This document shows, in pieces, positions 24,708 through 35,887 of a stretch of 64,000 nucleotides of DNA. Location of the stretch: assembly GCF_000737705.1 (NCBI RefSeq), contig NZ_JPRH01000004.1:124001-188000 (forward strand). Reading direction: 5' to 3'. Made by a program: the position numbers and the translations under genes. Source of the DNA: Chryseobacterium soli (GTDB lineage Bacteria; Bacteroidota; Bacteroidia; Flavobacteriales; Weeksellaceae). The notes beneath the pieces are model-generated. The model had not been told where the DNA came from. It made no database searches and saw only the letters and a program-made list of their open reading frames with translations. Within the stretch, counting starts at the first letter, position 1; each line of letters opens with the position of its first letter.

Positions 24708-27479
24708 ATGAACACTTCAAACGCAAAATCTCTCCAACAACTTAACGTTAATGGTAAAACGTATTCCTACAGTTCTCTGAAAAACCTTTCGGCAGGAGTC
24801 AGCCACCTTCCTTTCAGCATCCGTATTCTTTTAGAGAATGTACTGAGAAATTATGATGGCTTCAGTATTACCGATGAACATATTAATACTTTGCTCAGCT
24901 GGACTCCGGCATTTACGGATAAAGATATTCCGTTTAAACCGGCAAGAATTCTGATGCAGGATTTTACAGGAGTTCCGGCCGTCGTAGATATGGCCTCTCT
25001 GCGGGCGGAATTTGTACGTCAGGGTAAGGATGGACAAAAGATCAATCCGGCAATTCCGGTGGATCTGGTGATTGACCATTCTGTTCAGGTAGATTACTTT
25101 GGGACAGATTATGCGTATGATAAAAATGTAGAACTGGAGTTTGAAAGAAATAAAGAACGGTACGAGCTTTTAAAATGGGCACAGCATGGGCTCAATAACT
25201 TTACGGTAGTTCCTCCCGGTATGGGCATCTGCCATCAGGTAAATCTGGAATATCTGGCTAAAGGAGTCATCAGCCGAGACGGCTGGCTGTTCCCGGACAC
25301 TTTGGTAGGAACAGATTCACACACGCCCATGGTGAATGGAATTGGAGTGATTGCATGGGGTGTCGGAGGTATAGAAGCTGAAGCCGCCATGCTGGGACAG
25401 CCGATCTTTTTCACCTGTCCCGAAGTAGTAGGTTTAAAATTAACAGGTAAAATTCCTGATCATTGTACTGCCACTGATATGGTACTTTCTATTACGAAAA
25501 TATTGAGAGATAAAGGAGTGGTAGGGAAATTTGTTGAAGTGTTCGGGGATGGTCTGGACCATCTGACCGTGACAGACCGTGCGACGATTTCCAATATGTC
25601 TCCGGAGTTTGGCTGTACGGTAACTTATTTCCCAATTGATAACAGAACATTGGAATATATGCATTCTACCAACCGTTCCCCAGAACAGATCCAGATTGTG
25701 GAAGAATATTGCAAAGAAAATCTTTTATGGAGAACAGGAAGTGAAGAAATCATTTATTCTTCTGTAGCAGAACTTGATCTTTCAACATTAGAGCCTACCG
25801 TATCCGGTCCTAAGCGTCCTCAGGATAAAATTTTAGTAAAAGATCTCAGTCATAAATTCTCTGAAGTGTTAATAGATGAGCATCACCGGATATATGAGCC
25901 TATTTCCAAAAGAACAGACTATGCATGGCTTGCCGATGGTGGATCAGGAACCGAATTTACCTTTGGAAAAGTGCCTATTGAAGGGGAACTGCATTCCGAA
26001 GTTATCCAGGATTCTCTGCGTACGGTAAGAATCAAACATAATAATTCCGAATTTACGTTGAGTGATGGAAGTATTGTTATTGCAGCAATCACCAGCTGTA
26101 CTAACACTTCAAATCCTGCGGTGATGATCGGAGCCGGACTGCTAGCCCGAAATGCTATTGAAAAAGGTCTCAGAACCAAAAGCTGGGTAAAAACATCTTT
26201 AGCCCCAGGCTCTAAAGTGGTAACAAATTACCTGGACCGTTCAGGATTAAATACAGATCTTGAGGCGCTTCGCTTTCACACCGTTGGATATGGATGTACT
26301 TCCTGTATCGGGAATTCAGGGCCGCTTCCTCCGGCAATTGCTACAGCGATTGATAAAGGAGAATTGGTTGCTGCTTCAGTGCTTTCAGGAAACAGAAACT
26401 TCGAAGCCCGTGTTCACCCGCAGGTAAAAATGAATTTTCTCATGTCGCCGATGTTAGTTGTAGCTTATGCTTTAGTTGGACACGTCGACATCGATCTCAT
26501 CCATGATCCCCTTGATTATGACCCTAACGGACAGCCTGTGTATTTAAAAGATATCTGGCCTTCCCGGGAAGAGATTCAAAAAACGATTAATGAATGCATG
26601 AAGCAGGAAGATTTTGAAGAAGTGTATAATGTGATCTTTGACGGAGCAGAAGACTGGCAGAATTTAGAAGTGAATCTTGATCAGAATTTTGAATGGAGAA
26701 AAGATTCCACCTATATTAAAGAAGCTCCTTTCTTTGAAAATATCAATGCGACTCCCGACGTAGTAACCGATATAAAAAATGCACGGGTTCTGCTGTATCT
26801 GGGAGATTCTGTAACAACGGATCATATTTCGCCTGCGGGATCATTTAAAGAAGATTCTGCAGCCGGAGGGTATTTAAAAAACAACAGCGTCAATAAAGAA
26901 GATTTTAATTCATACGGTTCCAGAAGAGGAAATCATGAGGTCATGATGCGCGGTACCTTTGCCAATGTAAGAATCAAAAACAAAATAGCAGATAAAGAAG
27001 GAGGATACAGCAGATATCTGCCGACCGGAGAAGTGAAAACCGTATACGACACTGCTATGCAGTACCACAATGACAATACTCCTTTAATTATACTGGCAGG
27101 AAAAGAATATGGTTCCGGTTCGTCCCGTGACTGGGCCGCAAAAGGTACTTTTCTGTTAGGAGTACGGGCAGTTATCGCTGAAAGTTTTGAGCGCATCCAC
27201 CGAAGCAACCTTGTAGGAATGGGAGTCGTTCCGTTGGTTTTCAATGAGGGAGAAAATACAGAGTCATTAGGCCTGGACGGTACGGAAACCTATACCATTA
27301 GCGGTTTAGAAGACAATCTGGTTCCTCATAAAATATTGAATGTACATGCAGTTCATCCTTCAGGAAAAGAAACTCAGTTCACAGTTAAAGCCAGACTGGA
27401 TTCTGCCATAGAAATTGAGTACTATAAAAATCAGGGAATCTTGCAGTATGTATTGCGTGATTATTTGAAAAATAATTAA
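24708..27479 (+). CDS. acnA: Aconitate hydratase
   Basis: A 923-residue aconitase A/IRP-type enzyme of the TCA cycle, converting citrate to isocitrate. The [4Fe-4S] ligands are Cys464 (AITSCTNTSNP), Cys530 and Cys533 (GYGCTSCIGNSGPLPP). Other signatures are VGTDSHTPMVNGIGVIAWG, LYLGDSVTTDHISPAG and the swivel-domain loop GKEYGSGSSRDWAAKG. Length fits the AcnA family (about 890-930). It is monocistronic, 118 bases after the DeoR gene, and closed by a strong terminator. Confidence 0.97.
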   Translation: MNTSNAKSLQQLNVNGKTYSYSSLKNLSAGVSHLPFSIRILLENVLRNYDGFSITDEHINTLLSWTPAFTDKDIPFKPARILMQDFTGVPAVVDMASLRAEFVRQGKDGQKINPAIPVDLVIDHSVQVDYFGTDYAYDKNVELEFERNKERYELLKWAQHGLNNFTVVPPGMGICHQVNLEYLAKGVISRDGWLFPDTLVGTDSHTPMVNGIGVIAWGVGGIEAEAAMLGQPIFFTCPEVVGLKLTGKIPDHCTATDMVLSITKILRDKGVVGKFVEVFGDGLDHLTVTDRATISNMSPEFGCTVTYFPIDNRTLEYMHSTNRSPEQIQIVEEYCKENLLWRTGSEEIIYSSVAELDLSTLEPTVSGPKRPQDKILVKDLSHKFSEVLIDEHHRIYEPISKRTDYAWLADGGSGTEFTFGKVPIEGELHSEVIQDSLRTVRIKHNNSEFTLSDGSIVIAAITSCTNTSNPAVMIGAGLLARNAIEKGLRTKSWVKTSLAPGSKVVTNYLDRSGLNTDLEALRFHTVGYGCTSCIGNSGPLPPAIATAIDKGELVAASVLSGNRNFEARVHPQVKMNFLMSPMLVVAYALVGHVDIDLIHDPLDYDPNGQPVYLKDIWPSREEIQKTINECMKQEDFEEVYNVIFDGAEDWQNLEVNLDQNFEWRKDSTYIKEAPFFENINATPDVVTDIKNARVLLYLGDSVTTDHISPAGSFKEDSAAGGYLKNNSVNKEDFNSYGSRRGNHEVMMRGTFANVRIKNKIADKEGGYSRYLPTGEVKTVYDTAMQYHNDNTPLIILAGKEYGSGSSRDWAAKGTFLLGVRAVIAESFERIHRSNLVGMGVVPLVFNEGENTESLGLDGTETYTISGLEDNLVPHKILNVHAVHPSGKETQFTVKARLDSAIEIEYYKNQGILQYVLRDYLKNN

Positions 27480-27496
27480 CCCTAAAATGTAAGAAC

Positions 27497-27526
27497 AGCT
27501 CCTCCCGTTAAAGAGGAGCTTTTTTT
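27497..27526 (+). terminator. Rho-independent terminator after acnA
   Basis: AGCTCCTC (27497-27504) pairs with GAGGAGCT (27513-27520) and runs into seven T residues. Confidence 0.9.
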
Positions 27527-27571
27527 AAATAATGAAATGAATAACCACAAAAAGTCTATTCTACCAATTTC

Positions 27572-27597
27572 AATCTTTTAATCTTTTAATCTTTTAA
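27572..27597. repeat. Short tandem repeat, AATCTTTT three times
   Basis: Three consecutive copies of AATCTTTT followed by AAT. It lies in the spacer between acnA and the DoxX-like gene. Likely a slippage-prone low-complexity run with no evident function. Confidence 0.6.
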
Positions 27598-27698
27598 TTA
27601 AATAAACCATACCTCCTAAAAAAATCATTGGTATACCTTTAAAAGCAGTTGATAGGAAATATAAATCTCTTATTTTCCTTATTTCTTACTTTTGGATC

Positions 27699-28091
27699 AT
27701 GAAAAAGAGTTTCTTCCTTCGTTTGGCGCTTTCAGTAATCTTACTGATGCACAGTATAAGTTCTATCTTAAGTGGAGACGTTAATAATTTCGGAATCCAC
27801 TTTCTCAATACTGTAGGTTTCAGTCCGATCGGGCTGTATCTTGCCTGGGCCGTTAAATTAACCCATCTTATCTCGGTACCATTGCTTTGGATAGACCGCT
27901 ACATAAAACCTGTGGCGATCTGTAATATTTTAATTTTTGTTTTTGGGATCTATTATGTCCACCTGCAGAACGGATGGTTTGTCGTAGGCGGCGGAGCCAA
28001 TGGTGTTGAATTTAACTTCCTGCTTATTTTCTGTTTTCTCAATCTTATGTATCCTGAGATTATCCTGCGAAGTAAAAAAATACGTAGTTGA
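27699..28091 (+). CDS. DoxX-like membrane protein
   Basis: A 130-residue protein with four hydrophobic helices. The phrases RLALSVILLMHSISSILSGD, AWAVKLTHLISVPLL and GWFVVGGGANGVEFNFLLIF match the DoxX family of small membrane oxidoreductase subunits, especially the conserved GGG-NG-E(F/Y) stretch before the last helix. Activity unknown. It lies 84 bases before a LytS-type kinase on the same strand, and could be cotranscribed with it or independent. Confidence 0.8.
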   Translation: MKKSFFLRLALSVILLMHSISSILSGDVNNFGIHFLNTVGFSPIGLYLAWAVKLTHLISVPLLWIDRYIKPVAICNILIFVFGIYYVHLQNGWFVVGGGANGVEFNFLLIFCFLNLMYPEIILRSKKIRS

Positions 28092-28174
28092 TAGACTGAT
28101 CCTTTCATTTCGTAGTTTTTCTGTTTTTATATTGCGGGGAAAGATATTACTTTGTATGGTAAAACCTAATTCCC

Positions 28175-29248
28175 TTGAAATCCAATATATCGTCTAAACT
28201 ATATACCCATCTGATTTTCTGGATCCTCTATCTTATTCTGGAAGTGTATCTGGATTTTTATTGGTCAAGGTACCAGTTTCCGGATTTCAAATGGCCGGTG
28301 CGCCTTCAGAATACGGTTATGCTGGAGTTAGGATACTTACTGATCAAAATTCCTCTTGCCTACGCGATGTTGTACGTTTATGAAAAAATTAATATCAAAA
28401 GGGTTTTTAAATATCTTTTATGCATCATTATTCTGGTAACGGGCGTATTGGTACACCGGTTTTTCACCCATTACATCATTTATCCGTTCATTTATGGCGT
28501 GAAAGAAACCCTCGACGGACATCAGCCTTCAGGATTTATTAACGGACTGGTAGCGTTCAATGCATTCATGGATCTCATTTTTATGGTTGGCTTAGTGTTC
28601 GGAATAGAAATTACCAGACAGAAAAACCTTCTGAATCAACAAATTTCAATACTGAAAGCAGAAAAACTTGATCAGGAACTCACCATGCTGAAAGCCCAGA
28701 TCAATCCGCATTTTCTCTTCAATACCCTTAACAATATTTACGGAATGGCATTAAAAAAAGCCGATGAAACTCCCGATGTCATCCTCCAGCTTTCCAAAGT
28801 AATGCGGTACAATATTTATGAAGCGGCGGTAAAAAGTATCTCTCTCGAAAAAGACATTGACAATATTAAAGATTTTATACAGATTCAGAAAATCCGCCAT
28901 CACCAGCTTTCTGTAGTTTTCAATGAAGATCTTGATCATCCTTCGCAGGAAATTTCACCGCTGATATTGATTCAGTTCGTTGAAAATGCTTTTAAACATG
29001 GCGTTTCTGAAAGCTTAGGACATTCATTTATTTCGATTGATATCCAACTGAAAAATGGAATTCTTACCTACAGAATTGAAAATTCCAAAGAGGAAAGATC
29101 TCAGGGACAGTCAACCAAAATGGGACTGAAAAACATCCACAGACAGCTTGAATTATTATATCCCAAGCATACACTCAGCGTTGAAGATCAAAATGACCGC
29201 TATATTGTAGAACTAAGCATTGATTTTAATGATACATCCAGCCTCTAA
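28175..29248 (+). CDS. LytS/YehU-type sensor histidine kinase
   Basis: A 357-residue membrane kinase. Four hydrophobic segments fill residues 10-150, then the His-kinase core: MLKAQINPHFLFNTLNNIYG with the phosphorylated His, the region QLSKVMRYNIYEA, and the ATP-binding N box LIQFVENAFKHGVSE followed by MGLKNIHRQLELLYP. The only sensible start is a TTG (28175-28177), since the next ATG lies inside the second span and the N-terminus KSNISSKLYTHLIFWILYLI is normal for the family. It overlaps the response regulator gene by 20 bases, so they form a pair. Confidence 0.88.
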   Translation: MKSNISSKLYTHLIFWILYLILEVYLDFYWSRYQFPDFKWPVRLQNTVMLELGYLLIKIPLAYAMLYVYEKINIKRVFKYLLCIIILVTGVLVHRFFTHYIIYPFIYGVKETLDGHQPSGFINGLVAFNAFMDLIFMVGLVFGIEITRQKNLLNQQISILKAEKLDQELTMLKAQINPHFLFNTLNNIYGMALKKADETPDVILQLSKVMRYNIYEAAVKSISLEKDIDNIKDFIQIQKIRHHQLSVVFNEDLDHPSQEISPLILIQFVENAFKHGVSESLGHSFISIDIQLKNGILTYRIENSKEERSQGQSTKMGLKNIHRQLELLYPKHTLSVEDQNDRYIVELSIDFNDTSSL

Positions 29249-29930
29249 AAAATACCGCTGCATTATCGTGGAAGATGAACCTATTGCAGCAGAAATCCTC
29301 GAAACCTTTATCTCTAAAGACGAAAAGCTTCATCTTGTGGGAAAATGTACCGATGCTGTACATGCAAACAATCTGTTACATACCCACGAAATAGATCTTA
29401 TGTTTCTGGATATAAATCTCCCGGTAATCAAAGGATTTGATTTCCTGAAACAATTAAAAAATCCACCATTTGTCATTGTAACCACTGCCTATCACGAATA
29501 TGCCGTAGAAGGGTATGAGCTTGATGTCGTAGATTATCTGATGAAACCCATTCCTTACAGCAGATTTCTTACTGCAATCGGGAAGTTTACGTACCTCATC
29601 GAAGCAGAAGACGCTTTGTTAGAAATCGCTGATCGTGATCATATTTTTATTACCATTGGAAAAAAGCAGATCAAAATAACCTTGGAAGACATTTTTTATA
29701 TTGAAAGCTTAAGAGAATACATTAATATTCATACTAAAACAGAGACTTTTACGGTTAAAATGCCTATCAGCCGAATAGAAGAAAGTCTAAATCCCAAGCT
29801 GTTTATACGGATTCATAAATCATATATTATTTCCAAGTCAAAAGTTGAAGTGAAATCTGCGAATATGATGCAGGTACATGGCAAAAAACTTCCGATAGGC
29901 AGAACTTATAAGCCTTCTATAGAATTTTAA
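29229..29930 (+). CDS. LytTR family response regulator
   Basis: About 233 residues. The receiver domain (1-120) has the acidic pocket VEDEP, the phosphorylated Asp61 in LMFLDINLPVIKGF, and the Lys in DYLMKPIPYSRF. The C-terminal LytTR DNA-binding domain (about 135-233) contains DIFYIESLREYINIHTKTE and FIRIHKSYIIS. The ATG at 29229 is preferred to a TTG at 29220. It overlaps the kinase gene, so both are translated together. Targets are unknown; membrane protein or polysaccharide genes are typical for this class. Confidence 0.93.
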   Translation: MIHPASKKYRCIIVEDEPIAAEILETFISKDEKLHLVGKCTDAVHANNLLHTHEIDLMFLDINLPVIKGFDFLKQLKNPPFVIVTTAYHEYAVEGYELDVVDYLMKPIPYSRFLTAIGKFTYLIEAEDALLEIADRDHIFITIGKKQIKITLEDIFYIESLREYINIHTKTETFTVKMPISRIEESLNPKLFIRIHKSYIISKSKVEVKSANMMQVHGKKLPIGRTYKPSIEF

Positions 29931-30136
29931 ATATAAATTTATTCTTTCAAAAACAGTCTATTTTGGAGTGTTTTTATTGTTAATAGACGTAAGCCGCTGT
30001 TTATATATTTATTTTTCAGGTTTGGGGAAATGGTTTTACTCTTAGTTTATAAAAAATGAAAAGAACCTGAAATCTTGATTTTGTCGTGTTTATACAATCC
30101 TGATCCGGGAGCATTTCAGAATTTTGTAACCAATAA

Positions 30137-31282
<1,146 letters not shown>

Positions 31283-31388
31283 CTTTGGATTCCAATATGT
31301 TGTCCTTTTGATTTTTCATTTAATCATATATTTTGATGGAATAATTATTGCCTTATAACCAAAAGGGATCTAATAATTACCCCAAATC

Positions 31389-32166
31389 ATGAAAATAGCA
31401 ACGTATAATGTGAATGGAATCAACGGGCGGCTGCCAGTCTTACTTCAATGGCTGAAGGAAGCACAGCCCGATATTGTCTGCCTTCAGGAATTGAAAGCTC
31501 CACAGGAACGTTTTCCAATAGAGGAAATTAATGCTGCAGGATATCAGGCGATCTGGAAAGGGCAGAAAAGCTGGAACGGGGTTGCTATTCTTACCAAAGA
31601 TCTTGAAATCACAGAAGTTCAGAATACGCTGCCCGGAGATCCTGAAGACGTTCAAAGCAGGTATATTGAAGCCATTATTGATCAGATGGTCATCTGCTGT
31701 CTTTATCTTCCCAACGGTAATCCTTATCCGGGGCCGAAATTTGATTATAAACTGTCATGGATCAAACGTCTGAAAAAAAGGACGAATGAACTCATCAGTA
31801 TGGAACTTCCTGCCATTATCATTGGTGATTTCAATATTATTCCTACGGCATTGGATGCTCATCATCCTGAGCGGTGGGAAGATAATGCGCTGTATAGAAT
31901 TGAAGAAAAAAGCCTATCAGGAATTACTTAAGAAAGGATGGCTTGATTCGATTCGTACTTTATTTCCCGATGAAGAAATCTATACTTTTTGGGATTATCT
32001 GTACAAATCGTACGACCGGAATGCAGGATTAAGACTGGATCATATCTTATTAAGTCCTTATCTCGTTTCCCGTTTACAATCGGGTGGAGTAGACCGCTAC
32101 GTCCGGGGATGGGAAAAGACCAGCGATCATGCTCCTGTATGGATTGAATTACAAAAAGAAAAGTAA
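31389..32166 (+). pseudogene. xth: Exonuclease III, split by a frameshift
   Basis: The first 180 codons encode the start of an exonuclease III/AP endonuclease: KIATYNVNGINGRL, VCLQELKAP, and the catalytic IIIGDFNIIPT. The frame stops at 31929-31931. From a run of six A residues (31906-31911) the next frame continues perfectly with KKAYQELLKKGWLDSIRTLF, YTFWDYLYKSYDRNAGLRLD and the final GWEKTSDHAPVWIEL, ending at 32164-32166. With five A residues the protein would read RIEEKAYQELLKKGW and be about 258 residues, the family length. Either a real mutation in the homopolymer or a sequencing error. The enzyme would cut at abasic sites in DNA. Confidence 0.9.
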
Positions 32167-32266
32167 TTATTTTTCTCATTAGAATGATTCATTTGATAAA
32201 TTAATTAATGGTGGGAATTAAAACATTTTACGTAATATTAGAATATTAACTTAAACATTTCAATAT

Positions 32267-32692
32267 ATGAAAAACACAAATTTATTACTGGCAGCGATAA
32301 TGACTGTAACGTTTGCCACAGCAGGATTTGCACAGAAAACAACTCCAAAAGCAGTAGGATCTGATAAAGATAAACACGGCTGCATCGGTTCGGCAGGCTA
32401 TACTTTTTCGGTAGTAAAAGATAAATGTATCAAGCTGTTTGAGGAAAAAATACAGTTAAAGGAAGCTGACTCCAAAAAAACCTATATAGCCAATGCGGTG
32501 GTTATTTTAAGTAAGGATGGAAAGAAAGCAGAAGTATTCATGCCTGATGCCAAAGGGAGTATTATACTCACCAGAGCCGTTGAATACAGAGATACTACGC
32601 TATATAAAAACAAAAAAGGAGCTTACGAACTTTCTAAAGATAAAGACAGTTATACCCTGAAAAAATCTAAGAAAATTATTTTCAGTATTTAA
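32267..32692 (+). CDS. Secreted protein of unknown function
   Basis: A 141-residue protein with a clear signal peptide (LLLAAIMTVTFATAGFAQ, cleavage near residue 22). The mature part starts with a Lys-rich linker and then GCIGSAGYTFSVVKDKCIKL, where two cysteines 16 residues apart may form a disulfide. After this come alternating strands (AVVILSKDGKKAEVFMP, YELSKDKDSYTLKKSKK). I have seen this pattern in flavobacterial hypothetical proteins but know no function. It is monocistronic and ends at a very strong bidirectional terminator. Confidence 0.75.
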   Translation: MKNTNLLLAAIMTVTFATAGFAQKTTPKAVGSDKDKHGCIGSAGYTFSVVKDKCIKLFEEKIQLKEADSKKTYIANAVVILSKDGKKAEVFMPDAKGSIILTRAVEYRDTTLYKNKKGAYELSKDKDSYTLKKSKKIIFSI

Positions 32693-32697
32693 AATTA

Positions 32698-32738
32698 AAA
32701 AGGCGGAGCCCAGATAATATATCTGGGCTCCGCCTTTT
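32698..32738. terminator. Strong bidirectional terminator
   Basis: An exact 18-bp stem: arm AAAAGGCGGAGCCCAGAT (32698-32715), five-base loop, and its reverse complement (32721-32738) ending in TTTT. It lies between two convergent genes and works in both directions. Confidence 0.93.
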
Positions 32739-32754
32739 GCTATCTGCTAATGGA

Positions 32755-35646
32755 TTATTTTTCCTTAAGATCTTTTCCAATCTGTTTCTCTGCATTCTCC
32801 GCTTTTTTCTCCTGAGCTTCTTTGTCTTTACGCTGTTGTCGACGTGTTTTTTTCTCCGCTCTTCTTTCTTCACGGATTACTTTGTTGGATTTCTTATTAT
32901 ACAAAGCGTCTGCAATTCCCTGTCCGGTTTTACTGAAAATTTTTATTTTCGGTTTGTCATGAGTTCCTGTTACTACGACCGGAAAACCGATCCATCCGCC
33001 AGGCGGCAATCCAACTCTTACCCGGAGATCCAGTAATCCGTTGAAACTTGTCGTTCCGCTGATAGAAGGTCTTAAAATCGAAACCTTGAAGGTGAATTTA
33101 TCAACATGGATCAGATTATTTTTGATGAAGGTTTCAATAGTTACTCCTTTCATATCAGGATTGTTAAACGCATTAGCACCAATATCATTCCCAATTACGG
33201 AAAGCATTTTCAGATTTTTTACTTCCACATCCCGAAGGTTTACTATTCCGCCGCCTTCCAGTGATGGATAAATAGGGCTCATATTTTTATCAAAATCACC
33301 TTTCAGCTTATAATCCAGTGATACAATTCCTTTTACATTTTTTGCGGCAGTTGCCATTTCACGAACCATATCAATCTCTTTGTACGCTCTCTCTACATTA
33401 AAATCCTGAACTTTAAGGGCTACATCATAATTAGCGGTTAACGGAGATTCATCCTGATAACGGGCGTCAATATTCATCCGGCTTCCAATAATGTCAAAAG
33501 AGGTGTTTTTAAGATAAACTTCTCCTTTATTTACAGAAGCGGATCCCTTAAGATGATTAAGACCCAAGCCTTTAAATTCTACCTTCTTTGCATTGGCTTC
33601 CAGTGCTACATCCAGATTTTTCGGAACGATTACTACACCGTTGCTTTTCGGGTTTTCGGCTTTGGCGTATTCAACTTCTATAGATTTGTCAGTGTTGTCA
33701 CCATTTTTAAGCGCCATAAATTCATCTATCAGAATATAATTGGAGTTCAGGACAAATTTTCCATGAAGTGTCCCTTTTCTTTCAATAAAATAATTAATCG
33801 TGTTCAGAAGATAACCATTTAGTGCAAAATCTGATTTTCCGTAGGTGGCAAAAAATTTTCTGAACCACATTTTTTCATTTTCAAACTGGAAATTTCCTTC
33901 TTTAATATAAAATGACTTCGGTAAATATTCTGTAGTAGCTTTAATATCCTTTAATACCAGAGTTCCTCTGTTATCAAGTTTGCTGTATTGACCTGTAGTG
34001 GCATAACTTTGACGTCCGTTAAGAGAAAGATCAGCCATAATTAATCCACTGATATCTAATCCTTTCTTAGCAAAAACTTTATAAATTCTGCCTACATTTA
34101 AAACTCCTTTTGCCTTTACCTTATACAGCAGATCTTCAAAATTCTGTAAATCTGCATTCACAAAAACAGGGTTTCCCTCAAAATCAAACTGAAAAGGATT
34201 CAATTGTACTCCAAGGCTTTTGAAAGTACCATCGGTATTGTTGACATGGGCTGCCATGCTGATATTTTGAATAGGATTAGGGTAATATTTGGTCTTCAGC
34301 CAACCGTTCTTAAGGTTGATATATCCATTGGTAATGGGAAACAGCTTTTTTTCGAGGCTGAAGATCCCGTCTGCTTTGATGTTGGTATCGATAAGACCTC
34401 TTATATCAATATCTTTTAATCCTAATGCCTGATCTAATGTCTGAAGATTAACCGCTCCTTTCACATCTGCTTTGATCTGCATTTCATTCAGTCCTTTCGT
34501 TTTTACTACCGCCCGGAAATTATTATTCGGGCCAAGATCAAAACTTAATTTTTTAAGATCCAGAGCCAATTGCTCGGTGTCCAATGACGGAAGATCCACA
34601 TTGAGATCCATATTAAGGTTGTTCATAGGAACGGGAGCTTTCCCGCTGGATACAAATCCATTTTCTACAACCAGCTTGGCAATAAGTCTCGGCTTAAGCT
34701 TTTTAGGTTCACTAAATTTACCTTTTAAACTGAAAAACAGATCACTGTTACCTTCTATTTTCGTATCCTTTGCCCAGTCCAGATATTGTGGCGGCAATAC
34801 GGAAATCATATCGCGAATTGTGGTTTTTTCAGATGCTGCATTGATGTTAAGATCATATCCATCTTTCAGAATACTTAAATCTCCGGTAAATTTTAATGGC
34901 AAATTATTAATTCTTAACTCATTTTTTCGGAGTACAAAAGTCAGTGCATTCGTATTGATTCGGGTGATCAGATCAGCATGCAGTGTTTTTTGCTTGGCAT
35001 AATAGATCCTGTTCAGACTAAAATCCACTTTATCAATATCCAGATTGGTTTTAAGATCAAAAATATCTTCACTTAATCCTCCTTTTCCGGTATAATTTAG
35101 CCCTTTTGCATCCACTAAAACCCTTGCTGCATGATCATTATATCTGATATGGCAATTTCTGAACTTGATAAGATCCAGTTTTATGGATGCTCCTTTTTCA
35201 TTGCTATCTTTTGGTGTTGTGGAAGGTTTGGAAATGTAAACGTTATAATTGGCTTCTCCTTTGGTATTCACAAAAACATTGGCGTAAGCATCCGTGACAT
35301 ATATTTCATCGATCTTCACTTCGCGGTTAAAAATCAGATTCTTTAAATTGATTCCTACAGAAACTTCTTTTGCCGCTAATAAAGTATCCTGTTGAAAAGG
35401 TTTCGACCCATTTAAAATAAGATCATCCACAGAAACCGTTAGGGAAGGAAAATGCCTGAAAAAAGTAAGATGTGTTTTTTTATAATCAAGTTTTCCGGCA
35501 AGATGTTTATTGGCAAATAATTTTACCTGTTGAGAAATCGTACCGGGAAATAAAATCGGAATGATAAACATCAGAAATAGAATTGATGCAACTGAAATTC
35601 CTGTCCATTTTAGAATTTTCAAAATTATTTTCTTAAACCTTTCCAT
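32755..35646 (-). CDS. AsmA-like protein (DUF748/AsmA C-terminal family)
   Basis: A 963-residue protein anchored by one N-terminal helix (about residues 10-32) and otherwise composed of repeated strand-rich segments. KKTHLTFFRHFPSLTVSVDD and LILNGSKPF near the start, and the domain around GIVSLDYKLKGDF and VTGTHDKPKIKIFS near the end, match the AsmA family. These proteins form long lipid-conducting bridges or affect outer membrane assembly. The last 60 residues are an unusual run of Lys, Arg and Glu. I chose the ATG at 35644-35646 over an upstream TTG. Monocistronic. Confidence 0.85.
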   Translation of the reverse strand: MERFKKIILKILKWTGISVASILFLMFIIPILFPGTISQQVKLFANKHLAGKLDYKKTHLTFFRHFPSLTVSVDDLILNGSKPFQQDTLLAAKEVSVGINLKNLIFNREVKIDEIYVTDAYANVFVNTKGEANYNVYISKPSTTPKDSNEKGASIKLDLIKFRNCHIRYNDHAARVLVDAKGLNYTGKGGLSEDIFDLKTNLDIDKVDFSLNRIYYAKQKTLHADLITRINTNALTFVLRKNELRINNLPLKFTGDLSILKDGYDLNINAASEKTTIRDMISVLPPQYLDWAKDTKIEGNSDLFFSLKGKFSEPKKLKPRLIAKLVVENGFVSSGKAPVPMNNLNMDLNVDLPSLDTEQLALDLKKLSFDLGPNNNFRAVVKTKGLNEMQIKADVKGAVNLQTLDQALGLKDIDIRGLIDTNIKADGIFSLEKKLFPITNGYINLKNGWLKTKYYPNPIQNISMAAHVNNTDGTFKSLGVQLNPFQFDFEGNPVFVNADLQNFEDLLYKVKAKGVLNVGRIYKVFAKKGLDISGLIMADLSLNGRQSYATTGQYSKLDNRGTLVLKDIKATTEYLPKSFYIKEGNFQFENEKMWFRKFFATYGKSDFALNGYLLNTINYFIERKGTLHGKFVLNSNYILIDEFMALKNGDNTDKSIEVEYAKAENPKSNGVVIVPKNLDVALEANAKKVEFKGLGLNHLKGSASVNKGEVYLKNTSFDIIGSRMNIDARYQDESPLTANYDVALKVQDFNVERAYKEIDMVREMATAAKNVKGIVSLDYKLKGDFDKNMSPIYPSLEGGGIVNLRDVEVKNLKMLSVIGNDIGANAFNNPDMKGVTIETFIKNNLIHVDKFTFKVSILRPSISGTTSFNGLLDLRVRVGLPPGGWIGFPVVVTGTHDKPKIKIFSKTGQGIADALYNKKSNKVIREERRAEKKTRRQQRKDKEAQEKKAENAEKQIGKDLKEK

Positions 35647-35861
35647 AAATCTATAATTTTGATTCAACAATATAATTATTACATAATAAGTAAGAATAAT
35701 GAATTATTTATTATCTAAAATCAAGCCATTTTCCCTGCATACATATTAAATTCAGAATCAAAAAGGGGAGGATACTTCATATTCTAAATACAGAGATTCT
35801 CAAAGAGGAAGTATTATCAATAATTTAATGCTGCGTTAAAAATAGACTTCTTCTTTATTGA

Positions 35862-35869
35862 TAATTTTG
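35862..35869 (+). promoter_or_regulatory. -7 box for the membrane AraC gene
   Basis: TAATTTTG matches TAnnTTTG exactly. It supports translation from the ATG at 35888 rather than from the upstream TTG at 35858, which overlaps the box. Confidence 0.5.
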
Positions 35870-35887
35870 AACAGATTTAACCGTTTT

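Noticed and set aside
27572..27597. AATCTTTT tandem repeat as a possible CRISPR or phase-variable switch
   Set aside because: Only three 8-base copies with no spacers and no gene start within promoter distance; treated as low-complexity sequence.
31906..31912. Programmed -1 frameshift at the A-run of the exonuclease III gene
   Set aside because: A -1 shift leads into a non-matching frame; the family sequence needs a +1 shift (or removal of one A), so the classical slippery mechanism does not apply.
32682..32873. Lys/Arg-rich minus-strand frame and its plus-strand Phe/Leu-rich partner near 32.8 kb
   Set aside because: Both are other-frame images of the basic C-terminal tail of the AsmA-like protein.
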